Assembly (NCBI RefSeq): GCF_014652275.1
Contig: NZ_BMYM01000001.1
Location: 434,001 to 498,000, forward strand
Reading direction: 5' to 3'
From: Parahalioglobus pacificus
GTDB taxonomy: Bacteria > Pseudomonadota > Gammaproteobacteria > Pseudomonadales > Halieaceae
DNA: 64,000 nucleotides
Below the pieces are notes generated by a model. That model was not told where the DNA came from. It made no database searches and was given only the letters and a program-made list of their open reading frames with translations. The position numbers and the translations under genes were made by a program. This document shows, piece by piece, positions 9,893-19,243 of this stretch. Within the stretch, counting starts at the first letter, position 1. Each line of letters opens with the position of its first letter.

Positions 9893-11284
9893 ATGTTTCA
9901 AAGCTTAAGTGATCGCCTGTCGGCCAGCCTGCGCACTATCAGCGGCAAGTCGAAGCTGACTGAAGACAATATTCAGGACACCCTGCGTGAGGTGCGCATG
10001 GCGCTGCTGGAGGCCGACGTTGCGCTGCCTGTCGTTAAGCAGTTTGTCGATTCGGTGAAACTGCGGGCATTGGGTCAGGAAGTGATGTCCAGCCTGAGTC
10101 CGGGTCAGGCATTTCTCAAGATCGTTCAGGCTGAGCTGGAGTCGGTGATGGGCAGTGCCAATGAGGCACTGAATCTTGCGACGCAGCCCCCGGCAGTGAT
10201 CCTGATGGCAGGTTTGCAGGGTGCGGGTAAAACCACCTCCGCAGCCAAGCTGGCAAAGTTGCTGAAGGAAAGGGACAAGAAGTCAGTCACTGTAGTGAGT
10301 GCCGACGTTTACCGCCCGGCTGCGATCAAGCAGTTGGAAACGCTTGCCGGAGAGGTAGGCGCCGACTTTTTCCCCAGTGATGTCAGCCAGAAACCCGTTG
10401 ATATTGTGAACGCAGCGCTAGACCACGCGCGAATCAAATTCAGTGATGTGCTGATTGTAGATACCGCGGGCCGTCTGGCCGTCGATCAGGACATGATGGA
10501 CGAGATCGCCCAACTGCACAGTGCCATCAAGCCCATCGAAACCCTGTTTGTGGTTGACGCGATGACAGGCCAGGACGCGGCAAATACCGCCAAGGCCTTC
10601 GGTGAGGCACTGCCACTCACAGGCGTCATTCTTACCAAGGTCGATGCAGATACGCGTGGCGGTGCGGCTCTGTCGGTGCGCTCCATCACCGGCAAGCCCA
10701 TCAAGTTCCTCGGCGTGGGTGAGAAGACGGCCGCGCTGGACCCATTCCACCCCGACCGTCTAGCTTCGCGCATTCTTGGTATGGGCGACGTGATGTCGCT
10801 GATCGAAGAAGCCGAGCAGAAGGTCGATAAGAAGAAAGCTGAGAGACTGGCACGCAAGGTCAAGAAGGGGCAGAAGTTTGACCTGGAGGACTTCCGCGAT
10901 CAGCTACAACAGATGAACAATATGGGGGGCATCACCAGCATGCTGGATAAGCTCCCGGGTATGGGTAATCTCTCCCAGGTGGCGCAGCAGAACATCGATG
11001 TGAAGATGTTTGCGCGTATGGAGGCGATGATTAACTCCATGACACCTAAGGAACGCCGTAACCCCGAGCTGATTCAGGGCTCGCGCAAGCGTCGTATCAC
11101 CCAGGGTTCAGGCACCCAGGTGCAGGACCTGAACCGTCTGCTGAAGCAGCACAAGCAGATGCAAAAAATGATGAAAAAGATGAAGGGCGGCGGCATGCAG
11201 AAAATGGTGCGCGGCCTTGGTGGCATGATGCCGCCCGGCGGCGGTGGTATGGGTGGTCCGGGCGGAATGCCCCCGTTCCGCTAG
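9893..11284 (+). CDS. ffh: Signal recognition particle protein Ffh
   Basis: Ffh binds 4.5S RNA and signal sequences and delivers ribosomes to FtsY. The 463-residue protein has an N domain (MFQSLSDRLSASLRTI), a G domain with P-loop GLQGAGKTTSAAKL near residue 105, DTAGRLAVD, and TKVDADTRGGAALS. A methionine-rich M domain ends in repeats of Met, Gly and Pro. It heads the rpsP-rimM-trmD-rplS cluster, but a 214-base gap precedes rpsP. Confidence 0.98.
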   Translation: MFQSLSDRLSASLRTISGKSKLTEDNIQDTLREVRMALLEADVALPVVKQFVDSVKLRALGQEVMSSLSPGQAFLKIVQAELESVMGSANEALNLATQPPAVILMAGLQGAGKTTSAAKLAKLLKERDKKSVTVVSADVYRPAAIKQLETLAGEVGADFFPSDVSQKPVDIVNAALDHARIKFSDVLIVDTAGRLAVDQDMMDEIAQLHSAIKPIETLFVVDAMTGQDAANTAKAFGEALPLTGVILTKVDADTRGGAALSVRSITGKPIKFLGVGEKTAALDPFHPDRLASRILGMGDVMSLIEEAEQKVDKKKAERLARKVKKGQKFDLEDFRDQLQQMNNMGGITSMLDKLPGMGNLSQVAQQNIDVKMFARMEAMINSMTPKERRNPELIQGSRKRRITQGSGTQVQDLNRLLKQHKQMQKMMKKMKGGGMQKMVRGLGGMMPPGGGGMGGPGGMPPFR

Positions 11285-11498
11285 CGCACTGGCGCTGCAG
11301 GCTTGCCATCGAGGCGGGCCTTTCGCTCTCCCGCTCCTAAGGTACGGAAATCCCTAAAATTTTTCCGATCTTGGGGTTTTATTTCCAGCGCAATTTCCGT
11401 ATGATACGCCACCTTTCCGGCCCGCAGGTCGGTTTTTGTCGTGGGAATGCGAGCAAGATCGTCGCAGATGCCTACAAAATTTTAGGAATTTACAGAAA

Positions 11499-11744
11499 AT
11501 GGTGACAATTCGTCTTTCTCGTGGCGGTGCCAAGAAGCGCCCCTTCTACCACCTGACAGTGACTGACAGCCGCCGTGCGCGCGACGGTCGTTTCATTGAG
11601 CGTGTGGGTTTCTTTAACCCGGTAGCGCGTGGCCAGGAAGAGCGTCTGCGCATTGATCGCGATCGCATCGAATACTGGCAGGGCCAGGGCGCCCAGCTGT
11701 CCGAGCGTGTAGCCAAGTTGCTCAAGGACTCTGCGGCAGCCTGA
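11499..11744 (+). CDS. rpsP: 30S ribosomal protein S16
   Basis: The 81-residue S16 starts [25 protein letters not shown], the family signature. The start at 11499 is chosen over an upstream in-frame codon because the extra 21 residues are not S16-like and AGGAA lies upstream. The 214-base gap after ffh contains TATGAT at 11400-11405 with only a poor -35, so an internal promoter for the ribosomal genes is possible but weakly supported. Confidence 0.98.
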   Translation: MVTIRLSRGGAKKRPFYHLTVTDSRRARDGRFIERVGFFNPVARGQEERLRIDRDRIEYWQGQGAQLSERVAKLLKDSAAA

Positions 11745-11770
11745 TAGGCACCGCATCGGGGAGTGAGCCC

Positions 11771-12304
11771 GTGACCGATGGATACCTGGTGGCCGGAAAA
11801 ATTACCGGCTGCTACGGCATCAAAGGTTGGGTCCGGATTCACGCCTACACCGATCCCGTCGATAATTTCCTCGGCTTCGGTGGCTGGATGTTGAAGCAGC
11901 GCGGCGCCACGCGCCCCATTGTCTTCGACGCCGGCAAGCGCCACGGCAAAGGTCTGGTTGCCCATATTGCGGGCGTCGATGACCGCGACGCGGCAGAAGC
12001 CTTCAAGGGGCTGGAAGTACTGGTAAAGGCCGATGTACTGCCGCCGCTGGAGCAAGGCGAGTATTACTGGCACCAGCTGCAAGGTCTGCAGGTGTGGTGT
12101 CATACAGAAGGTGAGCCCCCGGTCTTGTTGGGGGCAGTCGATTACATGATCGACACCGGCGCCAACGATGTGATGGTGCTGAAGGCCTGCGAGGACAGTA
12201 TTGATGAACGCGAGCGTTTGATCCCCTATTTGGAGGGGGATGTGGTCACCGAGGTGGACTTGGAGCGCGGCGTAATAGCGGTGGACTGGTTCCCGGAAGA
12301 GTAG
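11771..12304 (+). CDS. rimM: Ribosome maturation factor RimM
   Basis: RimM assists 30S head assembly and binds S19. The 177-residue protein has an N-terminal RimM domain ([23 protein letters not shown]) and a C-terminal PRC-barrel domain ([11 protein letters not shown]... [19 protein letters not shown]... [11 protein letters not shown]). It starts at a GTG 26 bases after the rpsP stop. Order rpsP-rimM-trmD-rplS is the classical one. Confidence 0.97.
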   Translation: MTDGYLVAGKITGCYGIKGWVRIHAYTDPVDNFLGFGGWMLKQRGATRPIVFDAGKRHGKGLVAHIAGVDDRDAAEAFKGLEVLVKADVLPPLEQGEYYWHQLQGLQVWCHTEGEPPVLLGAVDYMIDTGANDVMVLKACEDSIDERERLIPYLEGDVVTEVDLERGVIAVDWFPEE

Positions 12305-12330
12305 AGGAGCCCACAGAGGGAACTGGCGGT

Positions 12331-13083
12331 ATGCAGATTGCGATTGTCAGCCTGTTTCCGGAAATGTTCAGCGCGGTGAGTGAGCACGGTGTCACTGGCA
12401 GAGCCGTTGACCAGGGCAAGGTGGCGTTAAACCACATAAACCCGCGAAGCTTCACCACCGACCGTCACCGCACGGTCGACGACAGGCCTTATGGCGGTGG
12501 CCCGGGCATGTTAATGAAGATTGATCCGCTGCAGCAGGCAATATCTGCAGCGAGGGCCTCACTGAACGGTGAGCCCAAAGTTGTATACCTGTCGCCACAG
12601 GGCAGACAGCTCGATCACAGCAAGACGGTCGAGTTGTCAGCGTTGGATAGCCTGGTATTGGTGGCGGGACGGTATGAAGGCGTGGATGAGCGCCTGATTC
12701 AGTCGGCAGTGGATGAAGAGATTTCCATTGGCGACTATGTATTAAGCGGCGGTGAATTACCCGCCATGGTGTTGATCGACGCGATTACACGCCAGTTGCC
12801 TGGAGTATTGGGGCACGAACTGTCGGCACAGGAAGATTCCTACGCCGACGGATTGCTGGATTGCCCGCACTACACGCGGCCCGAGGTGTTCGAAGGGCGC
12901 GAAGTGCCGGAAGTATTACTCAGCGGCGATCATGAGAAAATCCGTCGCTGGCGCCTGAAGCAGGCCTTGGGAAGAACGCTGGAGCGTAGGCCCGACTTGC
13001 TGAAGGACAGGGTGATGTCACCCGAAGAACAGGAGCTGCTGGCGCAATATTGTCAGGAGCAAGGTATTTCAACCGAGTACTAG
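12331..13083 (+). CDS. trmD: tRNA (guanine(37)-N1)-methyltransferase
   Basis: TrmD makes m1G37 in tRNAs using SAM bound in a trefoil knot, preventing +1 frameshifts. The 250-residue protein carries the family hallmarks: ALFPEMF-like start [43 protein letters not shown] and [17 protein letters not shown], and the C-terminal domain with [13 protein letters not shown]. It begins 26 bases after rimM. Confidence 0.98.
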   Translation: MQIAIVSLFPEMFSAVSEHGVTGRAVDQGKVALNHINPRSFTTDRHRTVDDRPYGGGPGMLMKIDPLQQAISAARASLNGEPKVVYLSPQGRQLDHSKTVELSALDSLVLVAGRYEGVDERLIQSAVDEEISIGDYVLSGGELPAMVLIDAITRQLPGVLGHELSAQEDSYADGLLDCPHYTRPEVFEGREVPEVLLSGDHEKIRRWRLKQALGRTLERRPDLLKDRVMSPEEQELLAQYCQEQGISTEY

Positions 13084-13118
13084 CCGTGAGGCTATGAGTG
13101 ACCACACAGGAGCGCATC

Positions 13119-13475
13119 ATGAGCACCAACAAGATTATTTCTCAGCTTGACGCTGAGCAGATGGAAAAAGACCTGCCGGAATTCGGCCCCGGCGACACCG
13201 TTGTTGTTCAGGTGAAAGTAAAGGAAGGCAACCGCGAGCGTCTGCAGGCGTTTGAAGGCGTTGTTCTGGCCAAGCGTAACCGCGGCCTGAACTCTGCGTT
13301 CACCGTTCGCAAGATTTCCCACGGTGTGGGTGTTGAGCGTACGTTCCAGACTTACTCTCCGCTGGTTGACAGCATCCAGGTGAAGCGTCGCGGCGACGTG
13401 CGCCAGGCCAAGCTCTACTACTTGCGTGAACTGTCCGGTAAGGCAGCGCGCATCAAGGAAAAGCTGGCTAATTAA
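13119..13475 (+). CDS. rplS: 50S ribosomal protein L19
   Basis: The 118-residue L19 includes [28 protein letters not shown] and the C-terminal [27 protein letters not shown]. The ATG at 13119 has AGGAG seven bases upstream; the earlier GTG at 13098 adds only seven non-conserved residues. It is the last gene of the operon and is followed by a clear terminator. Confidence 0.98.
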   Translation: MSTNKIISQLDAEQMEKDLPEFGPGDTVVVQVKVKEGNRERLQAFEGVVLAKRNRGLNSAFTVRKISHGVGVERTFQTYSPLVDSIQVKRRGDVRQAKLYYLRELSGKAARIKEKLAN

Positions 13476-13524
13476 GCTAAGCCGTCATCGCTCTCCGCAC
13501 ACTGCGGGCGAGCACCTGATTTCG

Positions 13525-13549
13525 AAAGCGGCCTCCGGGCCGCTTTTTT
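13525..13549 (+). terminator. Rho-independent terminator after rplS
   Basis: The 8-bp stem AAGCGGCC/GGCCGCTT with loop TCCG is followed by TTTT. Confidence 0.9.
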
Positions 13550-13625
13550 GTGGGTTCAAGAAAATAGTCCGTACCCACTGCCAGTGAGATAAGTCCAGAG
13601 ACTGCATCTTTGGTAGGAGAGCGCT

Positions 13626-13727
13626 ATGCATACTCACGGCTGCTTGATGCACACGTCAGTGTTGCATCGGGCCATCCTGGTGCGGTGCCCCGACAAGTTG
13701 GGTTTGCAGCTCCGGGCATTAAGGTGA
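13626..13727 (+). CDS. Possible 33-residue His/Cys-containing small ORF
   Basis: A short reading frame starts at an ATG with GGAG seven bases upstream and encodes a 33-residue peptide beginning MHTHGCLMHTSVLH. It ends 30 bases before the interrupted exported-protein gene. No family is recognised; it could be a leader peptide or chance. Apart from this frame I see nothing in 13550-13757. Confidence 0.2.
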   Translation: MHTHGCLMHTSVLHRAILVRCPDKLGLQLRALR

Positions 13728-13757
13728 ACACGAAACTCATTCAGAAAAGGATTTTGT

Positions 13758-14669
13758 ATGTTCTCGTACCTGAAACACTGCGCTTCTGCAGCACTCGTCG
13801 CTTCTCTGTCGCTGACTTTTTCCTCCGCCTCGTACGCCCAGAACGGACTTGAGTTCGTGGCCGTGGAGCCCTGCCGTATTGTGGATACACGGCAAGGTGT
13901 AGGAACCCCACTGGCCAGCGGCGTACCCTCGGGATTCCTTGCCTCCGGTAGCAGTGACACCCTGTTTAATCAGGGTGGTTAGGATTGTCCTCCCCCTCGT
14001 GAAGGTGTGAAGCCCTCCGCGATAGCGGCCTATGTGCTGGCAGTACCCACGCCCGGCTCTGAGGGTAATGGCGTATTGGTGGCCTATCCTTCAGACCAGC
14101 CCACGCCCGCCTCAGGCACAGGTTCCACGGTGAACGTTACTGAGAGCAATGCAGTCGGTAACTCCACCAATATCACGCTGTGCACGCCGGATAGCTGCGT
14201 CGGTGACTTCAATATTTTATCGCGTCGCAACGATCGTCATGTTGTCGTGGATGTACTGGGTTATTACTACGAGCCATTTACAGGTGTCGCAAGCTTCTCC
14301 GCGGGGAACTCCATAAATTCACCGGCGACTCAACCGACTGAGGTTGCGTCCCTTGATCTCACAGTCCCCTCCGCGGGTATTGTGACCCTGCATTTCAGGT
14401 CCACGGTCATTTCCCAGGGGGGAGGAGTGAGTCTGGGCTGCCTGGTAGACCTTAACCGGGAGTTTGTTGCGATAGCCGGTGAGATGTTCGCGGACGGGAC
14501 GCAAGACGGCCTGTTTATCTTCCCCTTAAGTGGCAGCGTGCCGATTCCGGTAGAGGCCGGTAACGTGAGCCTATCCGTCGAGTGCACCTCGAATTTTGAC
14601 GTCTCTACCCGAATCGGTGCAGTCACGATGGTAACTTCATTTGCACCCACCACCGTCGGAGCACAATAG
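13758..14669 (+). pseudogene. Exported protein interrupted by an in-frame TAG
   Basis: One continuous frame of 303 codons is broken only by TAG at 13980-13982. The 74 residues before it contain a signal peptide (MFSYLKHCASAALVASLSLTFSSASYA-Q, split roughly at residue 27) and the motif FVAVEPCRIVDTRQGVGTPLASG. The part after the stop continues the same fold: DCPPPREGVKPSAIAAYVLAV, a Ser/Thr-rich strand region and VVVDVLGYYYEPF. This opening, PCRIVDTR to VDVLGYY, is a recurrent module of secreted or surface proteins. A CAG-to-TAG change would explain the break. AAAGGA precedes the ATG. Either the gene is dead or the stop is read through. Function is unknown. Confidence 0.75.
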
Positions 14670-14775
14670 CCGGCGGCTTAAGAGCAAAGTAAGGCCCATA
14701 GAGCGGGTGAAGGACTGTGGTCGGTCACGGCTGCAGTCTTTTCAGCAAAGCGCACCACTATGATAGCCTCTGAGT

Positions 14776-15681
14776 ATGAGCACAGCCCATGACATGCACC
14801 CCGACATCGAGCGTTATATCGATGCCATGTGGATGGAGAAAGGGCTGAGCGACAATACCTTATCGAGCTATCGGCGTGATCTCAGGCAGTTTAACGATTG
14901 GCTGGTTGCCCAGCGAAGTTCCAGCGTAACGTCGGCCGACAGAGCACAGTTGCAGGCCTACCTGGGCTCTCGGTTGGAGCAAGGCCAATCGCAGCGCTCC
15001 ACTGCCCGTTTTATGAGCTGCGCGCGGGGCTTTTACCGTTTTCTCCTCAGGGAAGGGCGTATCACCGTCGATCCAACGCTGGACGTGGACAGCCCCAAAC
15101 TGGGCAGACCTCTGCCAAAATCCCTATCAGAACAGGATGTCGATCGCCTGCTGGAGGCGCCGGATCTCGACGAGGCGCTTGAGTTTCGTGATCGCACGAT
15201 GCTGGAGCTTCTGTACGCCTGTGGCTTGCGCGTGACTGAACTCACCAGTTTGCAGATCTCTCAGATCAGCTTGAACCAGGGCGTGGTGCGGGTATTTGGC
15301 AAAGGCTCTAAAGAACGGCTGGTGCCTATGGGCGAAGAGGCGCTGGCCTGGTTGCAGCGCTATTTTTCGGGTCCACGATCTGAGCTCCTGAAGGGTATTC
15401 CCAGCGATGTGGTGTTTCCCAGTAAACGCGGCCGGGAGATGACGCGCCAAACCTTCTGGTACCGCATTAAACTGTATGCGCAGCGCGCGGATATTCGCTC
15501 ACCGCTGTCGCCGCACACCCTTCGCCATGCCTTCGCCACGCACTTGCTGAACCACGGGGCGGACTTGCGGGTGGTGCAGATGCTGCTGGGGCATAGCGAC
15601 CTGACCACGACGCAGATTTACACCCATGTCGCGCGACAGCGCATGCAGGAACTCCACGCCCAGCATCATCCCCGGGGGTAA
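14776..15681 (+). CDS. xerD: Site-specific tyrosine recombinase XerD
   Basis: XerD with XerC resolves chromosome dimers at dif at the FtsK-bearing septum. The 301-residue protein has the N-terminal SAM-like core-binding domain (residues 10-105) and the catalytic domain with Arg152 (CGLRVTEL), Lys176 (FGKGSKERLVP), His247/Arg250 (SPHTLRHAFATHLL), His273 (LGHSDLTTTQIYTHV) and nucleophile Tyr282. Position upstream of dsbC and hom-thrC is the usual gammaproteobacterial one and argues for XerD over XerC or an island integrase. Confidence 0.95.
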   Translation: MSTAHDMHPDIERYIDAMWMEKGLSDNTLSSYRRDLRQFNDWLVAQRSSSVTSADRAQLQAYLGSRLEQGQSQRSTARFMSCARGFYRFLLREGRITVDPTLDVDSPKLGRPLPKSLSEQDVDRLLEAPDLDEALEFRDRTMLELLYACGLRVTELTSLQISQISLNQGVVRVFGKGSKERLVPMGEEALAWLQRYFSGPRSELLKGIPSDVVFPSKRGREMTRQTFWYRIKLYAQRADIRSPLSPHTLRHAFATHLLNHGADLRVVQMLLGHSDLTTTQIYTHVARQRMQELHAQHHPRG

Positions 15682-15827
15682 TCACTGGGGCGGTCGCGTC
15701 GGTCCGGTTTAGCTGTCCAACTGTTGACGGGGCACAGCAGGTTCTACCGGAACTTATTGCGGCGACGACGTTCCAAGCGTGTCATAATCGCCGCGTTTCG
15801 CGTTCACACCGTTTTTTGAGGACCACC

Positions 15828-16574
15828 ATGAAAGTTACACGTTTTATCACCGGCCTGATGGCAGCCCTGCTGGGTCTTGCCAGCGCATGGGTCGCAGCAG
15901 AGGTAGACACTGATGTCGAGCAAGCGCTGCGTGCCAAGCTCGATAACCCTGCGGTAGGCCTCAAGGTAGGTACTGTGAGCGAAAGCCAGCTGCCAGGCAT
16001 GTTGGAAGTGCAGTTTGAGAATGGTCCAATGGTATACGCAACCCCTGACGGTGGCTTTTTCCTGGTCGGCGACTTGTTCGCGGTGCAGGGTGATCAGTTC
16101 GTTAACCTGGCCGAGCAGCGTCGCGATAAAGAACGTGTAGCCGAACTCGACGAGATCAGCAGCGATGACATGATTGTTTTCCCAGCAGAAGGTGAGACCC
16201 GCTCGCACATCACGGTGTTCACAGACGCCACCTGTTTTTACTGCCAGAAGCTGCATCAGGAAGTGCCCGAATTGAACAAGCGCGGCGTGGAAGTGCGGTA
16301 CCTCGCTTATCCACGTGCTGGTGTGGGCTCAGATGGCTACCGTCAGTTGGCAACCGCCTGGTGCTCCGAGAATCCGCAGGATACGCTGACCAAGCTTAAG
16401 AATCGTGAGTCTGTGGCCGATAACGTGTGCCCCGGAAACCCCATTTCGAGCCAGTTTGAGCTGGGCCAGAAAGTGGGTGTGCGTGGTACGCCTGCCATCA
16501 TTACCGAGACGGGTCGTATGATCCCCGGCTATCAGTCTGCCGACGACATGATGGTCTCTCTGGGGCTCAACTAG
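15828..16574 (+). CDS. dsbC: Thiol:disulfide interchange protein DsbC
   Basis: This periplasmic disulfide isomerase has 248 residues. It starts with a 24-residue signal peptide (MKVTRFITGLMAALLGLASA), followed by an N-terminal dimerisation domain and a thioredoxin-fold domain. The active site is DATCFYCQKLH (Cys136, Cys139) and the cis-Pro loop is VRGTPAI. Two further cysteines (WCSEN and NVCPG) match the structural pair in DsbC. The ATG at 15828 follows GAGGA; an in-frame TTG four codons upstream is less likely. Confidence 0.95.
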   Translation: MKVTRFITGLMAALLGLASAWVAAEVDTDVEQALRAKLDNPAVGLKVGTVSESQLPGMLEVQFENGPMVYATPDGGFFLVGDLFAVQGDQFVNLAEQRRDKERVAELDEISSDDMIVFPAEGETRSHITVFTDATCFYCQKLHQEVPELNKRGVEVRYLAYPRAGVGSDGYRQLATAWCSENPQDTLTKLKNRESVADNVCPGNPISSQFELGQKVGVRGTPAIITETGRMIPGYQSADDMMVSLGLN

Positions 16575-16699
16575 CCCTCACGGGCCCAGCCGGGCCTCAC
16601 GGCCGCCCCGCGTTGACAGCGTGGGGTAGCTTCATTACTGTTTCCCACCTTTCTTAGCCATTGAGCTCCTGTCGGGAGCCCCACCCGAGTTATCTAAGC

Positions 16700-17893
16700 G
16701 TGGAAGACCAGTTTCAGCGCATTCAGCGCCTCCCCCCTTACGTTTTCAATATCATTGGTGAACTCAAGCAGCAGGCGCGAGCCGCGGGCGAGGACATCAT
16801 CGATTTCGGTATGGGTAATCCCGATCAGCCCACGCCGTCACATATTGTCGACAAGTTAGTGGAAACGGCGCAGCGTGGTGACACACACCGCTATAGCCAG
16901 TCCCGGGGAATACCGCGACTGCGCAAGGCAATCTGTGACTGGTACGCGAGGCGCTATTCCGTAGAACTGGACCCTGAGTCCGAGGCGATCGTTACCCTGG
17001 GATCCAAAGAGGGCCTTGCGCACTTGGCGCTGGCAACCACAGGCCCGGGCGATGCTATTTTGGTGCCCAACCCGTCGTACCCGATTCATCCCTATGGGTT
17101 TGTCATTTCGGGCGCCGACATTCGCCACGTGCCTATGGCGGATGAGGACGCCTTCTTCCATGAACTGGAAAATGCCATCCGCAACAGCTGGCCCAAACCC
17201 AAGATGCTGGTGCTCAACTTCCCCAGTAATCCGACAACCCACTGTGTGGAGCTGGCGTTCTTTGAACGAGTAATTGCGGTCGCCAGGGAGCACGGTATCT
17301 GGGTAGTGCAGGACCTCGCCTACGCTGATCTGTGCTTCGATGGCTATGAGGCTCCCTCGATCCTGCAGGTGAATGGCGCGAAAGACGTGGCTGTGGAGTT
17401 TTACTCCATGTCCAAAAGCTACAATATGCCGGGTTGGCGTGTAGGATTTTGCTGCGGTAACAGTCAATTGGTGGGTGCGCTTGCGCGCATGAAATCGTAT
17501 TTGGATTACGGCATGTTTACACCGATCCAGGTGGCGGCCATCGCCGCGCTGGAAGGTGATCAATCCTGTGTCACCGAGATCAATGCTATGTACCGTGACC
17601 GGCGTGACACGCTGTGCAGAGGTCTGAACGATGCAGGCTGGCCTGTCACACCGCCCAAAGCGACTATGTTCGTGTGGGCGAAGATTCCCGATCATTACGC
17701 AGCGATGGGCTCACTGGAGTTCAGTAAGAAGTTACTGAGCGATGCCAAGGTTGCCGTGTCTCCCGGCGTGGGCTTCGGTGAGTATGGCGAGGGTTATGTG
17801 CGCTTCGGCCTGATTGAAAACGAGCATAGAACCCGGCAGGCCGTGCGTAACATCCGGCGCATGATGAAACAGGACGGCGCAGTCAGCGCCTGA
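16700..17893 (+). CDS. alaC: AlaC-type pyridoxal-phosphate aminotransferase
   Basis: A class I/II aminotransferase most like AlaC (glutamate-pyruvate transaminase). From the GTG at 16700 it has 397 residues, opening with [19 protein letters not shown] and [17 protein letters not shown], as in AlaC. The PLP-binding Lys lies in [15 protein letters not shown] (about residue 239), and [10 protein letters not shown] and FPSNPTTH are also present. A TTG at 16661 would add 13 residues that do not look conserved; neither start has a strong ribosome site. It lies 22 bases upstream of hom, so alanine and threonine synthesis genes may be co-transcribed. Confidence 0.88.
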   Translation: MEDQFQRIQRLPPYVFNIIGELKQQARAAGEDIIDFGMGNPDQPTPSHIVDKLVETAQRGDTHRYSQSRGIPRLRKAICDWYARRYSVELDPESEAIVTLGSKEGLAHLALATTGPGDAILVPNPSYPIHPYGFVISGADIRHVPMADEDAFFHELENAIRNSWPKPKMLVLNFPSNPTTHCVELAFFERVIAVAREHGIWVVQDLAYADLCFDGYEAPSILQVNGAKDVAVEFYSMSKSYNMPGWRVGFCCGNSQLVGALARMKSYLDYGMFTPIQVAAIAALEGDQSCVTEINAMYRDRRDTLCRGLNDAGWPVTPPKATMFVWAKIPDHYAAMGSLEFSKKLLSDAKVAVSPGVGFGEYGEGYVRFGLIENEHRTRQAVRNIRRMMKQDGAVSA

Positions 17894-17915
17894 CGTTTTC
17901 CCGATAGAGAAAAGT

Positions 17916-19235
17916 ATGATTAACGAATTACGCGCAGTAAATATAGGCATTTGTGGGCTGGGCACTGTGGGCGGTGGCACTTTCAGCTTGCTGCAGAACC
18001 ACGAAGAGCTCTTGGCCGCTCGCGCCGGCACGTCCGTCAAGGTGAAACACGTGGGCGCACGCCGCGACAATCCCGAGTGCCCTACCGGTGATACGCCCGT
18101 GAGCCGTGACATCTTTGATGTGGCGCGCGACCCGGATGTGCATGTGCTGGTCGAAATGATTGGTGGCACCACGGTGGCACGAGAGCTTGTGGAAGCCGCC
18201 TTGCGCGCTGGAAAGCATGTGGTGACTGCGAATAAGGCTTTAATAGCCGAGGCGGGCAACGAGCTATTTGCGCTGGCGGCGCAGCACGGCGTTGCCCTGC
18301 GTTACGAGGCAGCAGTGGCTGGCGGTATTCCGATCATCAAAGCGCTGCGTGAAGGACTGGCGGGTAACGAGATTCATTGGCTGGCCGGCATTATCAATGG
18401 CACGGGCAACTTCATTCTCACGGAGATGCGCGACAAAGGCCGCGCCTTTGACGAGGTACTCAAAGAGGCTCAGGCACTGGGTTATGCCGAGGCAGACCCC
18501 ACCTTCGACGTAGAGGGTATCGATGCCGCCCACAAGTTGGTGATCCTGGCGTCACTGGCCTTTGGTATACCGATGTCTGTTGACGCTGTCTTCGCGGAGG
18601 GTATTACCAAGCTCACGCCTGAAGATCTCGGCTACGCGGAAGAGCTGGGTTACCGCGTTAAGCATCTGGGTGTGGCCAAGCAGAGTAGTGAGGGTATTGA
18701 GCTGCGGGTGCACCCCACGCTGATTCCCGAGAGTCGTTTATTGGCTAATGTTAACGGCGTAAAAAATGCGGTACTGGTCGAGGGCGATGCAGTGGGTCCA
18801 ACGCTGTATTACGGCGCAGGGGCGGGGGCTCAGCCAACCGCATCAGCCGTGGTGGCAGATATTGTCGACCTGGCGAGAGAGCTGGCAGCGGGGCAGTTGT
18901 GCCCAGTGCCTTCGCTGGGTGTTGCTCCCGAGGCGTTGAAGTCCCCCTCGTTCGTATCTATGTCCGACGTGGTGACGCCCTGGTATTTGCGCCTGGAAGC
19001 GGAAGATCGTCCCGGGGTAATGTCGGAGGTCACCAGCTTGCTGGGCGAGCAGGGCATCAGCATTGAGGCCTTGATACAGAAGGCCCCCGGTACCGGGCAG
19101 ACCCGGGTACCTGTGATCGTGATCACCAACGCGGCGCGTCAGGGCGATCTGGAAACAGCGGTGGCCGCCATCGAGGCGCTGCCCACCATTACCGGTACAA
19201 TAGCGCGTATCCGCGTTGAATCGCTGGACGGTTAG
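17916..19235 (+). CDS. hom: Homoserine dehydrogenase
   Basis: The monofunctional enzyme reduces aspartate semialdehyde to homoserine with NAD(P)H. The 439 residues comprise a Rossmann domain with GICGLGTVGGG, the catalytic/dimerisation region containing VTANKALIAE, AAVAGGIPIIKALREGLAGNEIHWLAGIINGTGNFIL and EADPTFDVEGIDAAHKL, and a C-terminal ACT domain (about 355-435, LRLEAEDRPGVMSEVTSLLGEQGISIEALIQK). The ACT domain implies feedback control, probably by threonine. Eight bases separate it from thrC. Confidence 0.97.
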   Translation: MINELRAVNIGICGLGTVGGGTFSLLQNHEELLAARAGTSVKVKHVGARRDNPECPTGDTPVSRDIFDVARDPDVHVLVEMIGGTTVARELVEAALRAGKHVVTANKALIAEAGNELFALAAQHGVALRYEAAVAGGIPIIKALREGLAGNEIHWLAGIINGTGNFILTEMRDKGRAFDEVLKEAQALGYAEADPTFDVEGIDAAHKLVILASLAFGIPMSVDAVFAEGITKLTPEDLGYAEELGYRVKHLGVAKQSSEGIELRVHPTLIPESRLLANVNGVKNAVLVEGDAVGPTLYYGAGAGAQPTASAVVADIVDLARELAAGQLCPVPSLGVAPEALKSPSFVSMSDVVTPWYLRLEAEDRPGVMSEVTSLLGEQGISIEALIQKAPGTGQTRVPVIVITNAARQGDLETAVAAIEALPTITGTIARIRVESLDG

Positions 19236-19243
19236 GACTACTC

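Noticed and set aside
13980-13982. TAG as a pyrrolysine codon
   Set aside because: Nothing in the window suggests a pyrrolysine system, and the protein is not a methylamine methyltransferase; nonsense mutation is simpler.
16856-17695. 279-codon minus-strand frame inside the aminotransferase gene
   Set aside because: Antisense shadow of a PLP enzyme with all catalytic motifs.
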